35,046 nt of DNA from Alistipes sp. (GCA_017465575.1 JAFTVX010000040.1:1-35046); one strand, 5' to 3'. Shown: positions 1 to 7,759, numbered from the stretch's first letter. Notes: generated by a model from the sequence alone, not told the origin. Numbers and translations: made by a program.

Positions 1-65
1 GTTTGTGCATTCTCAAACAAACTGCAACCCGATTGATTGCGACGATAAGTGACCTTTTTTTTCAT
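1..65 (-). CDS. 5' end of an unidentified protein gene (runs off the window)
   Basis: On the minus strand an ATG at 65 opens a frame that stays open to the window edge and gives about 21 residues beginning MKKKVTYRRNQSG. An alternative in-frame ATG lies at 71. The gene is called mainly because a well-formed Bacteroidetes promoter (TTTG-N20-TATATTTG) sits just upstream at 83-114 and points into it. The visible residues are basic and do not identify a family. The promoter is overlapped by a perfect inverted repeat, so the gene is probably repressed by a dimeric regulator, possibly its own product. That last point is inference. Confidence 0.5.
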   Translation of the reverse strand, partial: MKKKVTYRRNQSGCSLFENAQ

Positions 66-71
66 AATCAT

Positions 72-99
72 ATTATTTTGTACAAATATACAAAATAAT
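72..99. promoter_or_regulatory. Perfect 11-bp inverted repeat, candidate operator
   Basis: ATTATTTTGTA (72-82) and TACAAAATAAT (89-99) are exact reverse complements around a 6-bp spacer (83-88). The palindrome covers the -7 box and start region of the leftmost promoter, where a dimeric repressor would block initiation. The role as an operator is inferred from position and symmetry only. Confidence 0.55.
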
Positions 100-114
100 T
101 TACTGATTAGCAAA
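83..114 (-). promoter_or_regulatory. Promoter of the truncated gene at the left edge
   Basis: On the minus strand, TTTG (111-114) is followed after 20 nt by TATATTTG (83-90), an exact match to the Bacteroidetes -33/-7 consensus. The first ATG lies about 12-18 nt downstream of the -7 box, so the leader is very short. Confidence 0.75.
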
Positions 115-299
115 TGGTTAATTTATAGAACTTGCCTAAAATTATTGTCTAATTAAGTGATACAAAAATATATTAAAAAAGTGTAAATGGAGATTATTTA
201 GATAAGATTTTTTGCACAGAGTATTAAAAAAAACAAAAAAAGGACATATTGAACAGGTTAGACGCAATAAAAATAGAAGTGGGGAGGGCAAAATTTTGT
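115..299. other. AT-rich intergenic stretch with no recognised feature
   Basis: This is strongly AT-rich with A-runs and no open frame, RNA gene or repeat that I can support. It lies between the promoter of the left-edge gene and the iterated palindrome at 300-392. Confidence 0.5.
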
Positions 300-392
300 G
301 GGTTAAAATGAGTTAATATGGGTTAAAATGAGTTAAAATATTTCTTCCAATGAAAGAGATATTAACTCATCGTAACACATTTAACTCATTGT
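300..392. repeat. Palindromic iteron array A1 (10-bp units)
   Basis: The left arm is four head-to-tail 10-bp units, GGGTTAAAAT and GAGTTAATAT alternating with their variants (300-339). After a ~20-nt centre, the right arm (361-390) repeats the complement, with TTAACTC and GTAACAC in 9-10 bp steps. The whole folds as an imperfect long hairpin. It lies next to composite element copy 1 on the side away from rny. Other arrays in the window share the architecture but mostly not the unit sequence. Confidence 0.75.
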
Positions 393-407
393 CCGAGACA
401 ACGCAAC

Positions 408-549
408 CTTCCAGCCACCACTACCAATTTCTTGTCAGTTAGGCTTGGCTCAGCGCAAGAGAATCCCCCAAGGGATAGTACTAAAAGGTACAGCCCTTGG
501 GGGATTGCTATTGGGATAGACCGCAGATTGCGGCTTTTCACGGCAAATT
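408..549 (-). repeat. Composite hairpin element, copy 1 (3' of rny)
   Basis: Read on the minus strand it begins at the rny stop codon. Hairpin 2 (521-533, stem CCGCA/TGCGG) is followed by a linker containing CTATCCCAA. Hairpin 1 (462-506) has an outer stem AATCCCCCAA pairing with TTGGGGGATT and an inner part GGGCTGTAC-loop-GTACTATCCC. The tail is one copy of the 27-nt repeat (GACAAGAAATT, 426-436) ending at CTGGAAGG (408-415). The same ordered blocks recur at 31408-31615 and 34709-34911. A role in 3'-end formation or RNA stability is possible but not shown. Confidence 0.8.
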
Positions 550-2079
550 TTACTTGGCGTAGGATACCGAACGAGTCTCACGAATCACCGTAATCTTAAC
601 CTGACCTGGATAGGTCATCTCGTCCTGAATCTTCTTGGCAATATCGTGTGATAGTGCCTCAGACTCCTGGTCAGAAAGCTTGTCGGCACCGACAATTACG
701 CGGAGCTCACGGCCTGCCTGGATAGCGTAGGTCTTGATAACGCCGGGGTACGAGAGGGCGATACCCTCCATCTCCTTGAGACGCTTGATGTACGACTCAA
801 CAACCTCGCGACGAGCACCGGGGCGAGCACCAGAGATAGCATCGCACACCTGAATGATGGGCGCAATAAGCGATGTCATCTCAATCTCGTCGTGGTGAGC
901 ACCTACGGCGTTGCATACCTCGGGCTTCTCCTTATACTTCTCGGCGAGCTTCATACCGATAATTGCGTGTGGCAATTCGGGCTCGTCATCGGGCACCTTG
1001 CCGATATCGTGCAAGAGACCTGCACGGCGTGCCGCCTTGGGGTTGAGGCCGAGCTCGGCAGCCATGATACCTGCGAGGTTAGCGGTCTCGCGGGCGTGCT
1101 GCAAGAGGTTCTGACCATACGACGAGCGGTACTTCATCTTACCGATAAGGCGGATAAGCTCGGGGTGGAGACCGTGGATACCGAGGTCGATGGTGGTACG
1201 CTTACCCACCTCGACAATCTCCTCCTCGATCTGCTTCTTGACCTTCGCCACAACCTCCTCGATGCGTGCGGGGTGGATACGGCCATCGGTAACGAGCTGG
1301 TGGAGAGCCAAGCGAGCAATCTCACGACGCACGGGGTCGAAGCCCGAGAGGATGATAGCCTCGGGGGTGTCATCGACGATAATCTCGATGCCCGTAGCTG
1401 CCTCCAAGGCGCGGATGTTACGACCCTCACGGCCGATGATGCGACCCTTGACCTCGTCAGACTCGATGTTGAATACCGTAACGGCATTCTCGATAGCGGT
1501 CTCTGTCGCTACGCGCTGGATAGATGCCACGACGATGCGCTTTGCCTCCTTCGTTGCCGAGAGCTTAGCCTCCTCGATGGTCTCTGCGATGTAGGCTGCA
1601 GCATCTGCCTTAGCCTCGTTCTTCATATTCTCGATAAGAATGTTCTTAGCATCCTCCGAACTCATGCCCGAAATCTGCTCCAAGCGAGTGTTCTGCTCCT
1701 TGATAACTGCTGCAAGCTCCTCCTTGCGTGCCTCGACGGTCTGGAACTGTACCTCGAGCTGCTCCTTACGCTTGTCGTAGTCCTGTGCTCGCTTCTCCAA
1801 GTCGCGCTCCTTATGCTGGAGGTTGGCCTCGAGCTGCTTGGCACGCTGCTCGCTCTGCTGAAGCTTCTGGTTACGCTCATTCACCTGGCGATCGTGGTCG
1901 CTCTTAAGCTGAATGAACTTCTCCTTAGCCTGCAACATCTTCTCTTTCTTTATCATTTCGCCGTCGGCCTCTGCCTGTGCGACAATGGCCTTAGCGCGTG
2001 TGCGGGCACCCATGAAGGCAGCAACTGCGCCTACGATAGCACCTACCACCACGCCGACGATTATTAAGGTAATGTCCAT
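550..2079 (-). CDS. rny: Ribonuclease Y
   Basis: This is a membrane-anchored endoribonuclease that starts mRNA decay. The 509 residues show the full family layout: one N-terminal membrane helix (about residues 4-25), a long charged coiled coil (about 30-190), a KH RNA-binding domain with the [10 protein letters not shown] loop (212-221), and an HD hydrolase domain with the metal-binding HD pair at 357-358 and further histidines (AHHDE near 394). Length is normal. The ATG at 2079 directly precedes the membrane helix, which supports the start. It is the last gene of the zapB-like - zapA - 6S RNA unit, and its stop codon abuts a composite hairpin element. Identification is firm; transcription as part of that unit is inferred from spacing and direction. 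Confidence 0.97.
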   Translation of the reverse strand: MDITLIIVGVVVGAIVGAVAAFMGARTRAKAIVAQAEADGEMIKKEKMLQAKEKFIQLKSDHDRQVNERNQKLQQSEQRAKQLEANLQHKERDLEKRAQDYDKRKEQLEVQFQTVEARKEELAAVIKEQNTRLEQISGMSSEDAKNILIENMKNEAKADAAAYIAETIEEAKLSATKEAKRIVVASIQRVATETAIENAVTVFNIESDEVKGRIIGREGRNIRALEAATGIEIIVDDTPEAIILSGFDPVRREIARLALHQLVTDGRIHPARIEEVVAKVKKQIEEEIVEVGKRTTIDLGIHGLHPELIRLIGKMKYRSSYGQNLLQHARETANLAGIMAAELGLNPKAARRAGLLHDIGKVPDDEPELPHAIIGMKLAEKYKEKPEVCNAVGAHHDEIEMTSLIAPIIQVCDAISGARPGARREVVESYIKRLKEMEGIALSYPGVIKTYAIQAGRELRVIVGADKLSDQESEALSHDIAKKIQDEMTYPGQVKITVIRETRSVSYAK

Positions 2080-2150
2080 AGTAAAGTGTGGTTGTTATTA
2101 TGTATTATTAAAATGTGTTAAAATATTTCACCTTAAAAAACAAAAAATCC

Positions 2151-2342
2151 GCAAAGACTCCTTAACTTGTTTGACGAATCCTGAGATAAGTCATAGGTGG
2201 GGCTCCGAGGCACGCAACAGTCCACTGGTGGCACTTACGCACCACACCCCGTGGGGTTGAGGCCTTGTTTTGTGGCATTACTCGAGAGTTGTCCCAATGT
2301 AATATTAGTTGTACAGATCGCAAAGCTTTTAAGGAATCTTGC
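2151..2342 (-). ncRNA. ssrS: 6S RNA (SsrS), between zapA and rny
   Basis: The 355-nt gap between zapA and rny has no credible protein. On the minus strand, the segment starting GCAAGATTCCTTAA (to 2342) pairs along about 14 bp, with one bulged U, with TTAAGGAGTCTTTGC (2151-2165). This encloses a ~192-nt RNA of mostly paired, bulged hairpins, such as the GTGGTGC/GTGCCAC apex. A run of T follows (2131-2146 on the minus strand). Closed-end stem, length of ~190 nt and location next to zapA all match 6S RNA, which binds housekeeping RNA polymerase as an open-promoter mimic. The central bubble was not proved by folding. A less likely alternative is a long structured leader of rny. Confidence 0.7.
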
Positions 2343-2434
2343 GGGAATTTTGCGCGATAGCACACCACCAAGTGGTGCACCACCATCAAGAACGATGATA
2401 TCGTTGGTTGTAAGGCCGATATCCGCCCCATAAG

Positions 2435-2725
2435 TTATGCCTTGATATAGCGTCGAATACGCTCCTCGATGGCGTGTAGCTCCTCAATGTCGGCATCGCC
2501 AAGTTGTGAGGTATGCTCCGTAGCCAACGATATCATCGAGTAGTATAATGCAGCCAACGCCAGACGGTCCGTAACATCTGACTTAGGTATCTTGGAGTAC
2601 TCCATAACCTTGTCGTTCAGACGCTTAGCCGCCTCACGATACAACTCCTCCTTCTCGGCAGGCACGGTCATAGGATATAGACGACCTGCAATCGAAAGGT
2701 TTATTTTAATCTTGCCGTCAGCCAT
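2435..2725 (-). CDS. zapA: Cell division protein ZapA
   Basis: This 96-residue protein has the ZapA layout: a short N-terminal beta region (KIKINLSIAGRLYPMTVP), then a helix with EELYREAAKRLNDKV, and a C-terminal helix with ALAALYYSMISLA. ZapA binds FtsZ and cross-links protofilaments at the division ring. It lies 10 nt downstream of a small coiled-coil gene and is followed by the 6S RNA gene, an order in keeping with the zapA-ssrS linkage known from other bacteria. It is probably co-transcribed from the promoter at 3067-3097. Confidence 0.9.
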   Translation of the reverse strand: MADGKIKINLSIAGRLYPMTVPAEKEELYREAAKRLNDKVMEYSKIPKSDVTDRLALAALYYSMISLATEHTSQLGDADIEELHAIEERIRRYIKA

Positions 2726-2735
2726 AGCCTAAATA

Positions 2736-3035
2736 TTACTCTTCTAACTCTTTGGTCATAATAGCGATGCAACGGTCAACCTCCCGCAATAAGCTGTTGA
2801 CACGCATTTTTGCTCGCTCAACATCGCGCGACGAGCCACGCATACCCTCCGAAAGTTCAAGACTTTTGAGGCGTGTCTCCTGCTCGCGCACTCTCTCCTC
2901 GAGGCGGTGTTTCTCGCCCTGCAACCTGTCGCGCTCCTTAACCAGAGCACGGCACTCGGCAGCGATACGCTCATGGTCGGCAATCAATCGCTCGACCTGG
3001 GCACTAAGGCGCTTTATTACTTCCTTTTCCGCCAT
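2736..3035 (-). CDS. Small coiled-coil protein, ZapB-like
   Basis: This 99-residue protein is dominated by heptad-patterned charged helix (about residues 5-60: LSAQVERLIADHERIAAECR and LEERVREQETRLKSLE), followed by a second helix near the C-terminus. It has no signal peptide or membrane segment. It immediately precedes zapA (10-nt gap) and shares its promoter, so a division-ring partner such as a ZapB-like scaffold is the natural reading. That role rests on context and coiled-coil character, not on a diagnostic motif. The start at 3035 is supported by a promoter about 32-62 nt upstream. Confidence 0.75.
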   Translation of the reverse strand: MAEKEVIKRLSAQVERLIADHERIAAECRALVKERDRLQGEKHRLEERVREQETRLKSLELSEGMRGSSRDVERAKMRVNSLLREVDRCIAIMTKELEE

Positions 3036-3066
3036 AAAGAGTGGTTTCTTAAATTTTATTATCGCT

Positions 3067-3097
3067 CAAAGATATAAACTTTTTGGCAATTTTCAAA
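3067..3097 (-). promoter_or_regulatory. Promoter of the zapB-like - zapA - 6S - rny unit
   Basis: On the minus strand TTTG (3094-3097) is followed after 19 nt by TATCTTTG (3067-3074), matching the Bacteroidetes vegetative consensus. It lies in the 95-nt gap between rimO and the zapB-like gene. Confidence 0.75.
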
Positions 3098-3130
3098 ATT
3101 TTATACCTTTTTTCCTACGCCTTTACGCCT

Positions 3131-4426
3131 TTACGCCAATTCTGCATAAAGGTCGTAATCCTCCGAGTCGGTGATAACTACCGAGTAGAAGCGACCACGC
3201 AAGAGGCGCTTGCCCAAGCTGTCGATGATAATCTCCTGGTCGACCTCAGGTGAGTCATACTCCGAACGACCGATATAGAAATCACCCTCCTTGCGGTCGA
3301 TAATAACACGCATAGTCTGACCTACACGGCGAGCATTATTCTCCAGCGACACACGCTCCTGAAGGCGCATAATGCGGTCTACGCGGTCATGCTTAACCTC
3401 CTCAGGCACATCGTCTTTGAGGCGTGTTGCCGAGTAGGTACCCTCCTCCTCGGAGTAGGGGAAAACGCCAAGGCGGTCGAACTTCGTGGTCTTGACAAAC
3501 TCCATAAGCTCCTTGAAGTCCTCCTCTGTCTCGCCGGGGTAACCCACAAGAAGCGTGGTGCGAAGTGCGATATCGGGTATCGAACGGCGCAACTTCTCGA
3601 TAAGTGCCACGGCCTCAGCCTTGGTATGGCGACGCTTCATCGCCGTAAGCTGGTTATCCGAGATATGCTGGAAGGGGATATCGAGGTAGCGGCAAATCTT
3701 CTTCTCGCGCGCCATAACATCGATAACCTCATCGGGGAAGTCGGTAGGATAGGCATAGTGCAGACGCACCCACTCCAACTTCTCGATACGGCAGAGGCGT
3801 TCCAAAAGTTCTGCCAACTTTCGTTCGCCATAGATATCTACGCCATAGTAGGTGGTATCCTGTGCGATAACCATAATCTCGCGTACACCGCCCGCAACCA
3901 ATGCCTCGGCCTCCTCGACAAGCTTCTCCATAGGCACAGAAGTATGGCGACCACGAATCAGCGGAATGGCGCAGTAGCCACACATCCAGTTGCAACCCTC
4001 CGAGATTTTGAGGTAGGCATAGTGCGAGGGTGTCGAAAGCTCGCGTTTTGTCGTATGCTCCTCACGCCACTTAGCACCCAAGCGCTCGACGATGCCTGCC
4101 CAGTCGTTGACACCGAAGAAGTCGTCGACCTCGGGCAACTCGGGGCGTAGCTCGTCGGCATAGCGCTGTGAGAGGCAACCCACAACGAAGAGTTCCTCAA
4201 TCTTGCCCGCCTCCTTAAGTTGTGCAGCACGCAAAATGGTTTCCACAGACTCCTGCTTAGCATCGCCAATAAAGCCACAAGTGTTGATAACAACGACCTC
4301 GGCATCAGTGCGGTCGCTATCGAAGACCACTTTGTAGTCCATCGCAGCAAGTTGTGCTGCAAGATGCTCCGAGTCCACGGTATTCTTCGAGCAACCGAGG
4401 GTTATAATATTGATTTTCTTTGACAT
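3131..4426 (-). CDS. rimO: Ribosomal protein S12 methylthiotransferase RimO
   Basis: This radical-SAM enzyme adds a methylthio group to an aspartate of ribosomal protein S12. The 431 residues show the N-terminal UPF0004 domain with its three cluster cysteines (C12, C50, C84), the radical-SAM CxxxCxxC motif (C145, C149, C152) and a C-terminal TRAM-like region (about 370-431). The DFFGVNDW segment and overall length fit RimO rather than MiaB. It starts 8 nt after the ftsY stop and is the last gene of the run beginning at the DUF2723 gene. Its stop codon lies within a short tandem repeat, about three GGCGTAAA units at 3116-3137. Confidence 0.95.
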   Translation of the reverse strand: MSKKINIITLGCSKNTVDSEHLAAQLAAMDYKVVFDSDRTDAEVVVINTCGFIGDAKQESVETILRAAQLKEAGKIEELFVVGCLSQRYADELRPELPEVDDFFGVNDWAGIVERLGAKWREEHTTKRELSTPSHYAYLKISEGCNWMCGYCAIPLIRGRHTSVPMEKLVEEAEALVAGGVREIMVIAQDTTYYGVDIYGERKLAELLERLCRIEKLEWVRLHYAYPTDFPDEVIDVMAREKKICRYLDIPFQHISDNQLTAMKRRHTKAEAVALIEKLRRSIPDIALRTTLLVGYPGETEEDFKELMEFVKTTKFDRLGVFPYSEEEGTYSATRLKDDVPEEVKHDRVDRIMRLQERVSLENNARRVGQTMRVIIDRKEGDFYIGRSEYDSPEVDQEIIIDSLGKRLLRGRFYSVVITDSEDYDLYAELA

Positions 4427-4434
4427 AGTCTCAA

Positions 4435-5484
4435 CTATTTAGCCTCACCAAACAATGCGCGGACAAACTCCTTGCGGTCGAACATCTTAAGCTGGTCGAT
4501 GCCCTCGCCAATGCCGATATAGCGCACCGGGATATTAAACTTATCGCTAATGCCGATAACCACGCCACCCTTTGCCGTGCCATCGAGCTTGGTGATCGTA
4601 AGCGATGTTACCTGCGTAGCCTCGGTAAACTGCTTTGCCTGCTCGAAGGCGTTCTGTCCCGTAGAGCCGTCCAAGACGAGCATCACCTCGTGTGGAGCAT
4701 CGGGGATAACCTTCGACATCACATTGCGAATCTTCGTAAGCTCCTTCATCAAGCCCACCTTGTTGTGCAGACGACCCGCCGTGTCGATAAGCACCACATC
4801 GGCACCATTTGCCACTGCCGAGCGCAAGGTGTCGTATGCCACAGATGCGGGGTCTGAGCCCATATCCTGGCGCACCATCGTAGCACCGGCACGCTCTGCC
4901 CATACCGCCAACTGGTCGATAGCGGCAGCACGGAAGGTGTCGGCAGCACCGATATATACCTTGCGACCCGCCTTGGTGAGCTGCGCAGCGAGCTTGCCGA
5001 TAGTTGTGGTCTTGCCTGCACCATTAACGCCCACAACCATAAGCACATAGGGCATACCCTCCTTAACCTCGATACCGAAATCCTTGGTCGAGCGGTGAGA
5101 CTCCTCCATCAAATCGGCAATCTCCTCACGAAGAATGGCGTGCAACTCCTCGGTGTTGAGGTACTTGTCGCGTGCCACACGCGCCTCGATGCGCTCGATA
5201 ATCTTCACCGTGGTATCTACACCCACATCCGAGGTGATAAGCACCTCCTCCAAGTCGTCGAGGACATCGGCATCTACCGTTGTACGACCCGCAATGGCGC
5301 GCTTAAGCTTGCCGAAGAAGCCCTCCTTGGTCTTCTCCAAGCCCGCCTCAAGCTCCTGACGCTCCTCCTCAATCGTAGGCTCGCCGTTCTCTGTAACGGG
5401 GGCACTCTCCACTACCTCGCCTTCGGTCGACGGTGTTATTGGTTTCTCCTCTTTCTTCTTTTTAAATAAGTCAAAAAATCCCAT
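4435..5484 (-). CDS. ftsY: Signal recognition particle receptor FtsY
   Basis: This SRP-GTPase docks ribosome-SRP complexes at the inner membrane. The 349 residues comprise a short acidic/basic N-terminal A region (1-55), then the N and G domains. Visible motifs are the P-loop GVNGAGKTT (152-160), DTFRAAA (about 182-188), DTAGR (234-238) and TKLDGTAKGG (298-307). It sits 10 nt downstream of the namZ-like gene and 8 nt upstream of rimO. Confidence 0.97.
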   Translation of the reverse strand: MGFFDLFKKKKEEKPITPSTEGEVVESAPVTENGEPTIEEERQELEAGLEKTKEGFFGKLKRAIAGRTTVDADVLDDLEEVLITSDVGVDTTVKIIERIEARVARDKYLNTEELHAILREEIADLMEESHRSTKDFGIEVKEGMPYVLMVVGVNGAGKTTTIGKLAAQLTKAGRKVYIGAADTFRAAAIDQLAVWAERAGATMVRQDMGSDPASVAYDTLRSAVANGADVVLIDTAGRLHNKVGLMKELTKIRNVMSKVIPDAPHEVMLVLDGSTGQNAFEQAKQFTEATQVTSLTITKLDGTAKGGVVIGISDKFNIPVRYIGIGEGIDQLKMFDRKEFVRALFGEAK

Positions 5485-5494
5485 ATCTATTCTT

Positions 5495-6652
5495 TTATTC
5501 TTTGTATAGTAAATATCTCTTTCTTAGCTGTTTAAACGCCTCAACATCTGCCGCCCAGCGAGCCTCAATCTCTTCGGCCGTAGCGTCCTCCATAATCATT
5601 TCGCGCACCCACTTTACGCCGATAAGTTTCTCGAACATAGGCTTAAAAAACTCCTCGCCCATCGCCAAGTTGTGGTAGGCATCGACAACATAGCCAATGT
5701 TGATGCCCTCTGCCCATATCTCCTCGTTGCTCAACCCACGAAGGTCTACGCCATAGCACTTTACGCCATTATGTGGCGGATTCTTCGACCCAGCATTTGG
5801 CATTGGCGTAAACGAAAAGTCGCAACCCTTCATCTCGGGGTGGCCAAAAATCTCGAATGGCGCCTCCGTGCCACGACCCATACTCAACACCGTACCCTCA
5901 AACAGGCAGGTCGAGGGGTAGAGGTATATCGAGTGTTGCGTAGGCAGGTTTGGCGATGGCGCAATAGGCAAAGTGTAGTGGGTCTGATGGTCGTAGTTAC
6001 GGCACTTAACGACCGTAAGTTCTGCCTCCTTTGTCCAACCCTCGCCGATAGCCATCACCGCTATCTCGCCCATCGTGAGTCCGTGCACCACGGGGATAGG
6101 CAACCACCCCACTCCCGACTTATACTGCATATCGAGCGTAGGGCCATCGACATAGTGGCCGTTGGGATTTGGTCTATCCAAAACGATAACCGCACACCCA
6201 AAATCGGCACACGCATCTATCATACGCACCATCGATATATAATAGGTATAGAATCGCAAACCTACATCCTGCATATCGACAATAAGCGTATCAAACGAGC
6301 GCATCACATCGTCCGAAGGTCGCTGTGTGTTGCCGTCATAGAGAGAGAGGATAGGGATACCCGTGCGCTCATCGACGCTATTTTTCACTTTCTCGCCCGC
6401 CTCGGCACTGCCACGAAAGCCGTGCTCGGGCGAGAAGATACCAACGATATCGACACCCTCGCGGTGCATCATATCGACGATATGCTCCTCCTCGGAGTAC
6501 ATCGCCGTATGGTTTGCAAGTATTGCCACGCGCTTGCCCTCGACCAAGGGCATATACTCTGCCGTATCCGTTGCGCCCACCATCACCTCTTGGGCGGTAG
6601 CGGTAGCAAAAAGGGCAAATAGCACAACAATCAACAGAGCAAACCTACGCAT
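5495..6652 (-). CDS. DUF1343 protein, exo-beta-N-acetylmuramidase NamZ-like
   Basis: The 385-residue protein starts with a cleavable signal peptide (about 1-20, ending TATAQ) and has the DUF1343 fold signatures GKRVAILANHTA, IFSPEHGFRG, DMQDVGLRFYTY and VLDRPNPNG. DUF1343 includes NamZ (glycoside hydrolase family GH171), which removes terminal N-acetylmuramic acid from peptidoglycan fragments. That points to cell-wall recycling or scavenging in the periplasm. It is packed between ftsY (10 nt) and prfB (6 nt), so it is expressed with translation and secretion genes. Family membership is clear; the exact substrate is inferred. Confidence 0.88.
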   Translation of the reverse strand: MRRFALLIVVLFALFATATAQEVMVGATDTAEYMPLVEGKRVAILANHTAMYSEEEHIVDMMHREGVDIVGIFSPEHGFRGSAEAGEKVKNSVDERTGIPILSLYDGNTQRPSDDVMRSFDTLIVDMQDVGLRFYTYYISMVRMIDACADFGCAVIVLDRPNPNGHYVDGPTLDMQYKSGVGWLPIPVVHGLTMGEIAVMAIGEGWTKEAELTVVKCRNYDHQTHYTLPIAPSPNLPTQHSIYLYPSTCLFEGTVLSMGRGTEAPFEIFGHPEMKGCDFSFTPMPNAGSKNPPHNGVKCYGVDLRGLSNEEIWAEGINIGYVVDAYHNLAMGEEFFKPMFEKLIGVKWVREMIMEDATAEEIEARWAADVEAFKQLRKRYLLYKE

Positions 6653-6658
6653 AATATC

Positions 6659-7759
6659 TTAATATTGAAGCAAATACTCCTTGATAAAGCCATCTAAGTC
6701 GCCATCCATAACGGCATCGACATTCGATGTCTGGTAGCCTGTACGGTGGTCCTTAACACGCCTATCATCAAAGACATAGCTTCGAATCTGCGAGCCCCAC
6801 TCGATGCGCTTCTTCGTCGCCTCCAACGCCTGTTGTGTCGCCATTCGCTTATCCAACTCTCGCTGATAGAGCTTCGAGCGAAGGATGCGCATAGCATTCT
6901 CGCGGTTCATAAGCTGTGAGCGTGTCTCCATATTCTCGATAAGGAACTCCACCACTTCGCCCGTCTCGGCATCCTTGCCGTGGTAGCGAAGGCGCACTGC
7001 CGTCTCCACCTTATTGACATTCTGACCACCCGCACCACTCGAACGGAAGGTATCCCACTCGTAGTCCGCTGGCGAGATATTAATCTCGATGGTGTCGTCT
7101 ACCGCTGGCGAGATAAATACCGAGGCGAAGGTTGTCTGGCGCTTGTTGTTGGCGTTGAATGGCGAGAGGCGCACCATACGATGCACGCCACTCTCGCTAC
7201 GCAGGTAACCATAGGCATACTCGCCCTCAAACTCCAAGGTGCACGACTTTACGCCCACCTCGTCGCCCGCCTGATAGTTGGCAACCTTAACGGTGTAGCC
7301 GTGAGCCTCGCCCCAGCGGGTATACATACGCATCAGCATCTGCGCCCAGTCGAGAGCCTCCGTGCCACCAGCACCAGCGTTGATATCCATAATGGCGCCC
7401 AACTTGTCCTCCTTGCCCGAGAGCATCTGTTTAAGCTCCAACTTCTCGACAAGCTCCACCGCCGAGGCGTACTGCTCGTCGGCCTCCTCCTCCGAGAGAA
7501 CGCCCTCGGCCACAAAGTCGGGCACAAGGTCGAGGTCGGCAACGGTGCGCTCGGCAGCCTCGTAGTCGTCGATTGATGCCTTGATATCGGCAACTTTTTT
7601 AAGCTGTTTGCGTGCCTCGTCGGGGTTATCCCAGAAGTTAGGCTCCTCGGTGCGCTCCTGCTCATTTTGGAGGTCAATGCGGCGCTGCTCGACATCAATA
7701 GATGCCGAGAGCTTCGCCACACGCGCCTTTAGTTCATTTATCTGTTCTACTTGAAGCAT
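6659..7759 (-). CDS. prfB: Peptide chain release factor 2
   Basis: RF2 terminates translation at UGA and UAA. The 366-residue frame contains the stop-codon reading SPF tripeptide (199-201) and the catalytic GGQ (244-246), with the coiled N-terminal domain before them. The frame is continuous from the ATG at 7759. There is no in-frame TGA near codon 20-26, where many bacterial prfB genes carry the autoregulatory +1 frameshift; the equivalent place reads SASIDV. It overlaps the last base of cysS and ends 6 nt before the namZ-like gene, so it is translationally coupled upstream. Confidence 0.96.
   Translation of the reverse strand: MLQVEQINELKARVAKLSASIDVEQRRIDLQNEQERTEEPNFWDNPDEARKQLKKVADIKASIDDYEAAERTVADLDLVPDFVAEGVLSEEEADEQYASAVELVEKLELKQMLSGKEDKLGAIMDINAGAGGTEALDWAQMLMRMYTRWGEAHGYTVKVANYQAGDEVGVKSCTLEFEGEYAYGYLRSESGVHRMVRLSPFNANNKRQTTFASVFISPAVDDTIEINISPADYEWDTFRSSGAGGQNVNKVETAVRLRYHGKDAETGEVVEFLIENMETRSQLMNRENAMRILRSKLYQRELDKRMATQQALEATKKRIEWGSQIRSYVFDDRRVKDHRTGYQTSNVDAVMDGDLDGFIKEYLLQY

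Noticed and set aside
300-392. CRISPR array at the tandem-unit arrays
   Set aside because: Units are 9-11 bp with no spacers of uniform length, and no cas genes are present.
462-506. Hairpin 1 as an ordinary rho-independent terminator of rny
   Set aside because: No T-run follows the stem in either orientation in a consistent way, and a fixed internal loop with changing stems is not expected of a terminator.
892-2067. 391-codon open frame on the plus strand opposite rny
   Set aside because: It is a Leu-rich shadow of the rny coding strand, with no recognisable domain; rny on the other strand is certain.
2162-2431. 89-codon open frame on the minus strand between zapA and rny
   Set aside because: It overlaps the 6S RNA, lacks protein-like composition, and the segment is better explained as structured RNA.
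3116-3137. Tandem GGCGTAAA units over the rimO stop codon
   Set aside because: Only about three short units; it may be a small slippage product and does not alter the rimO product. Too little to call an element.
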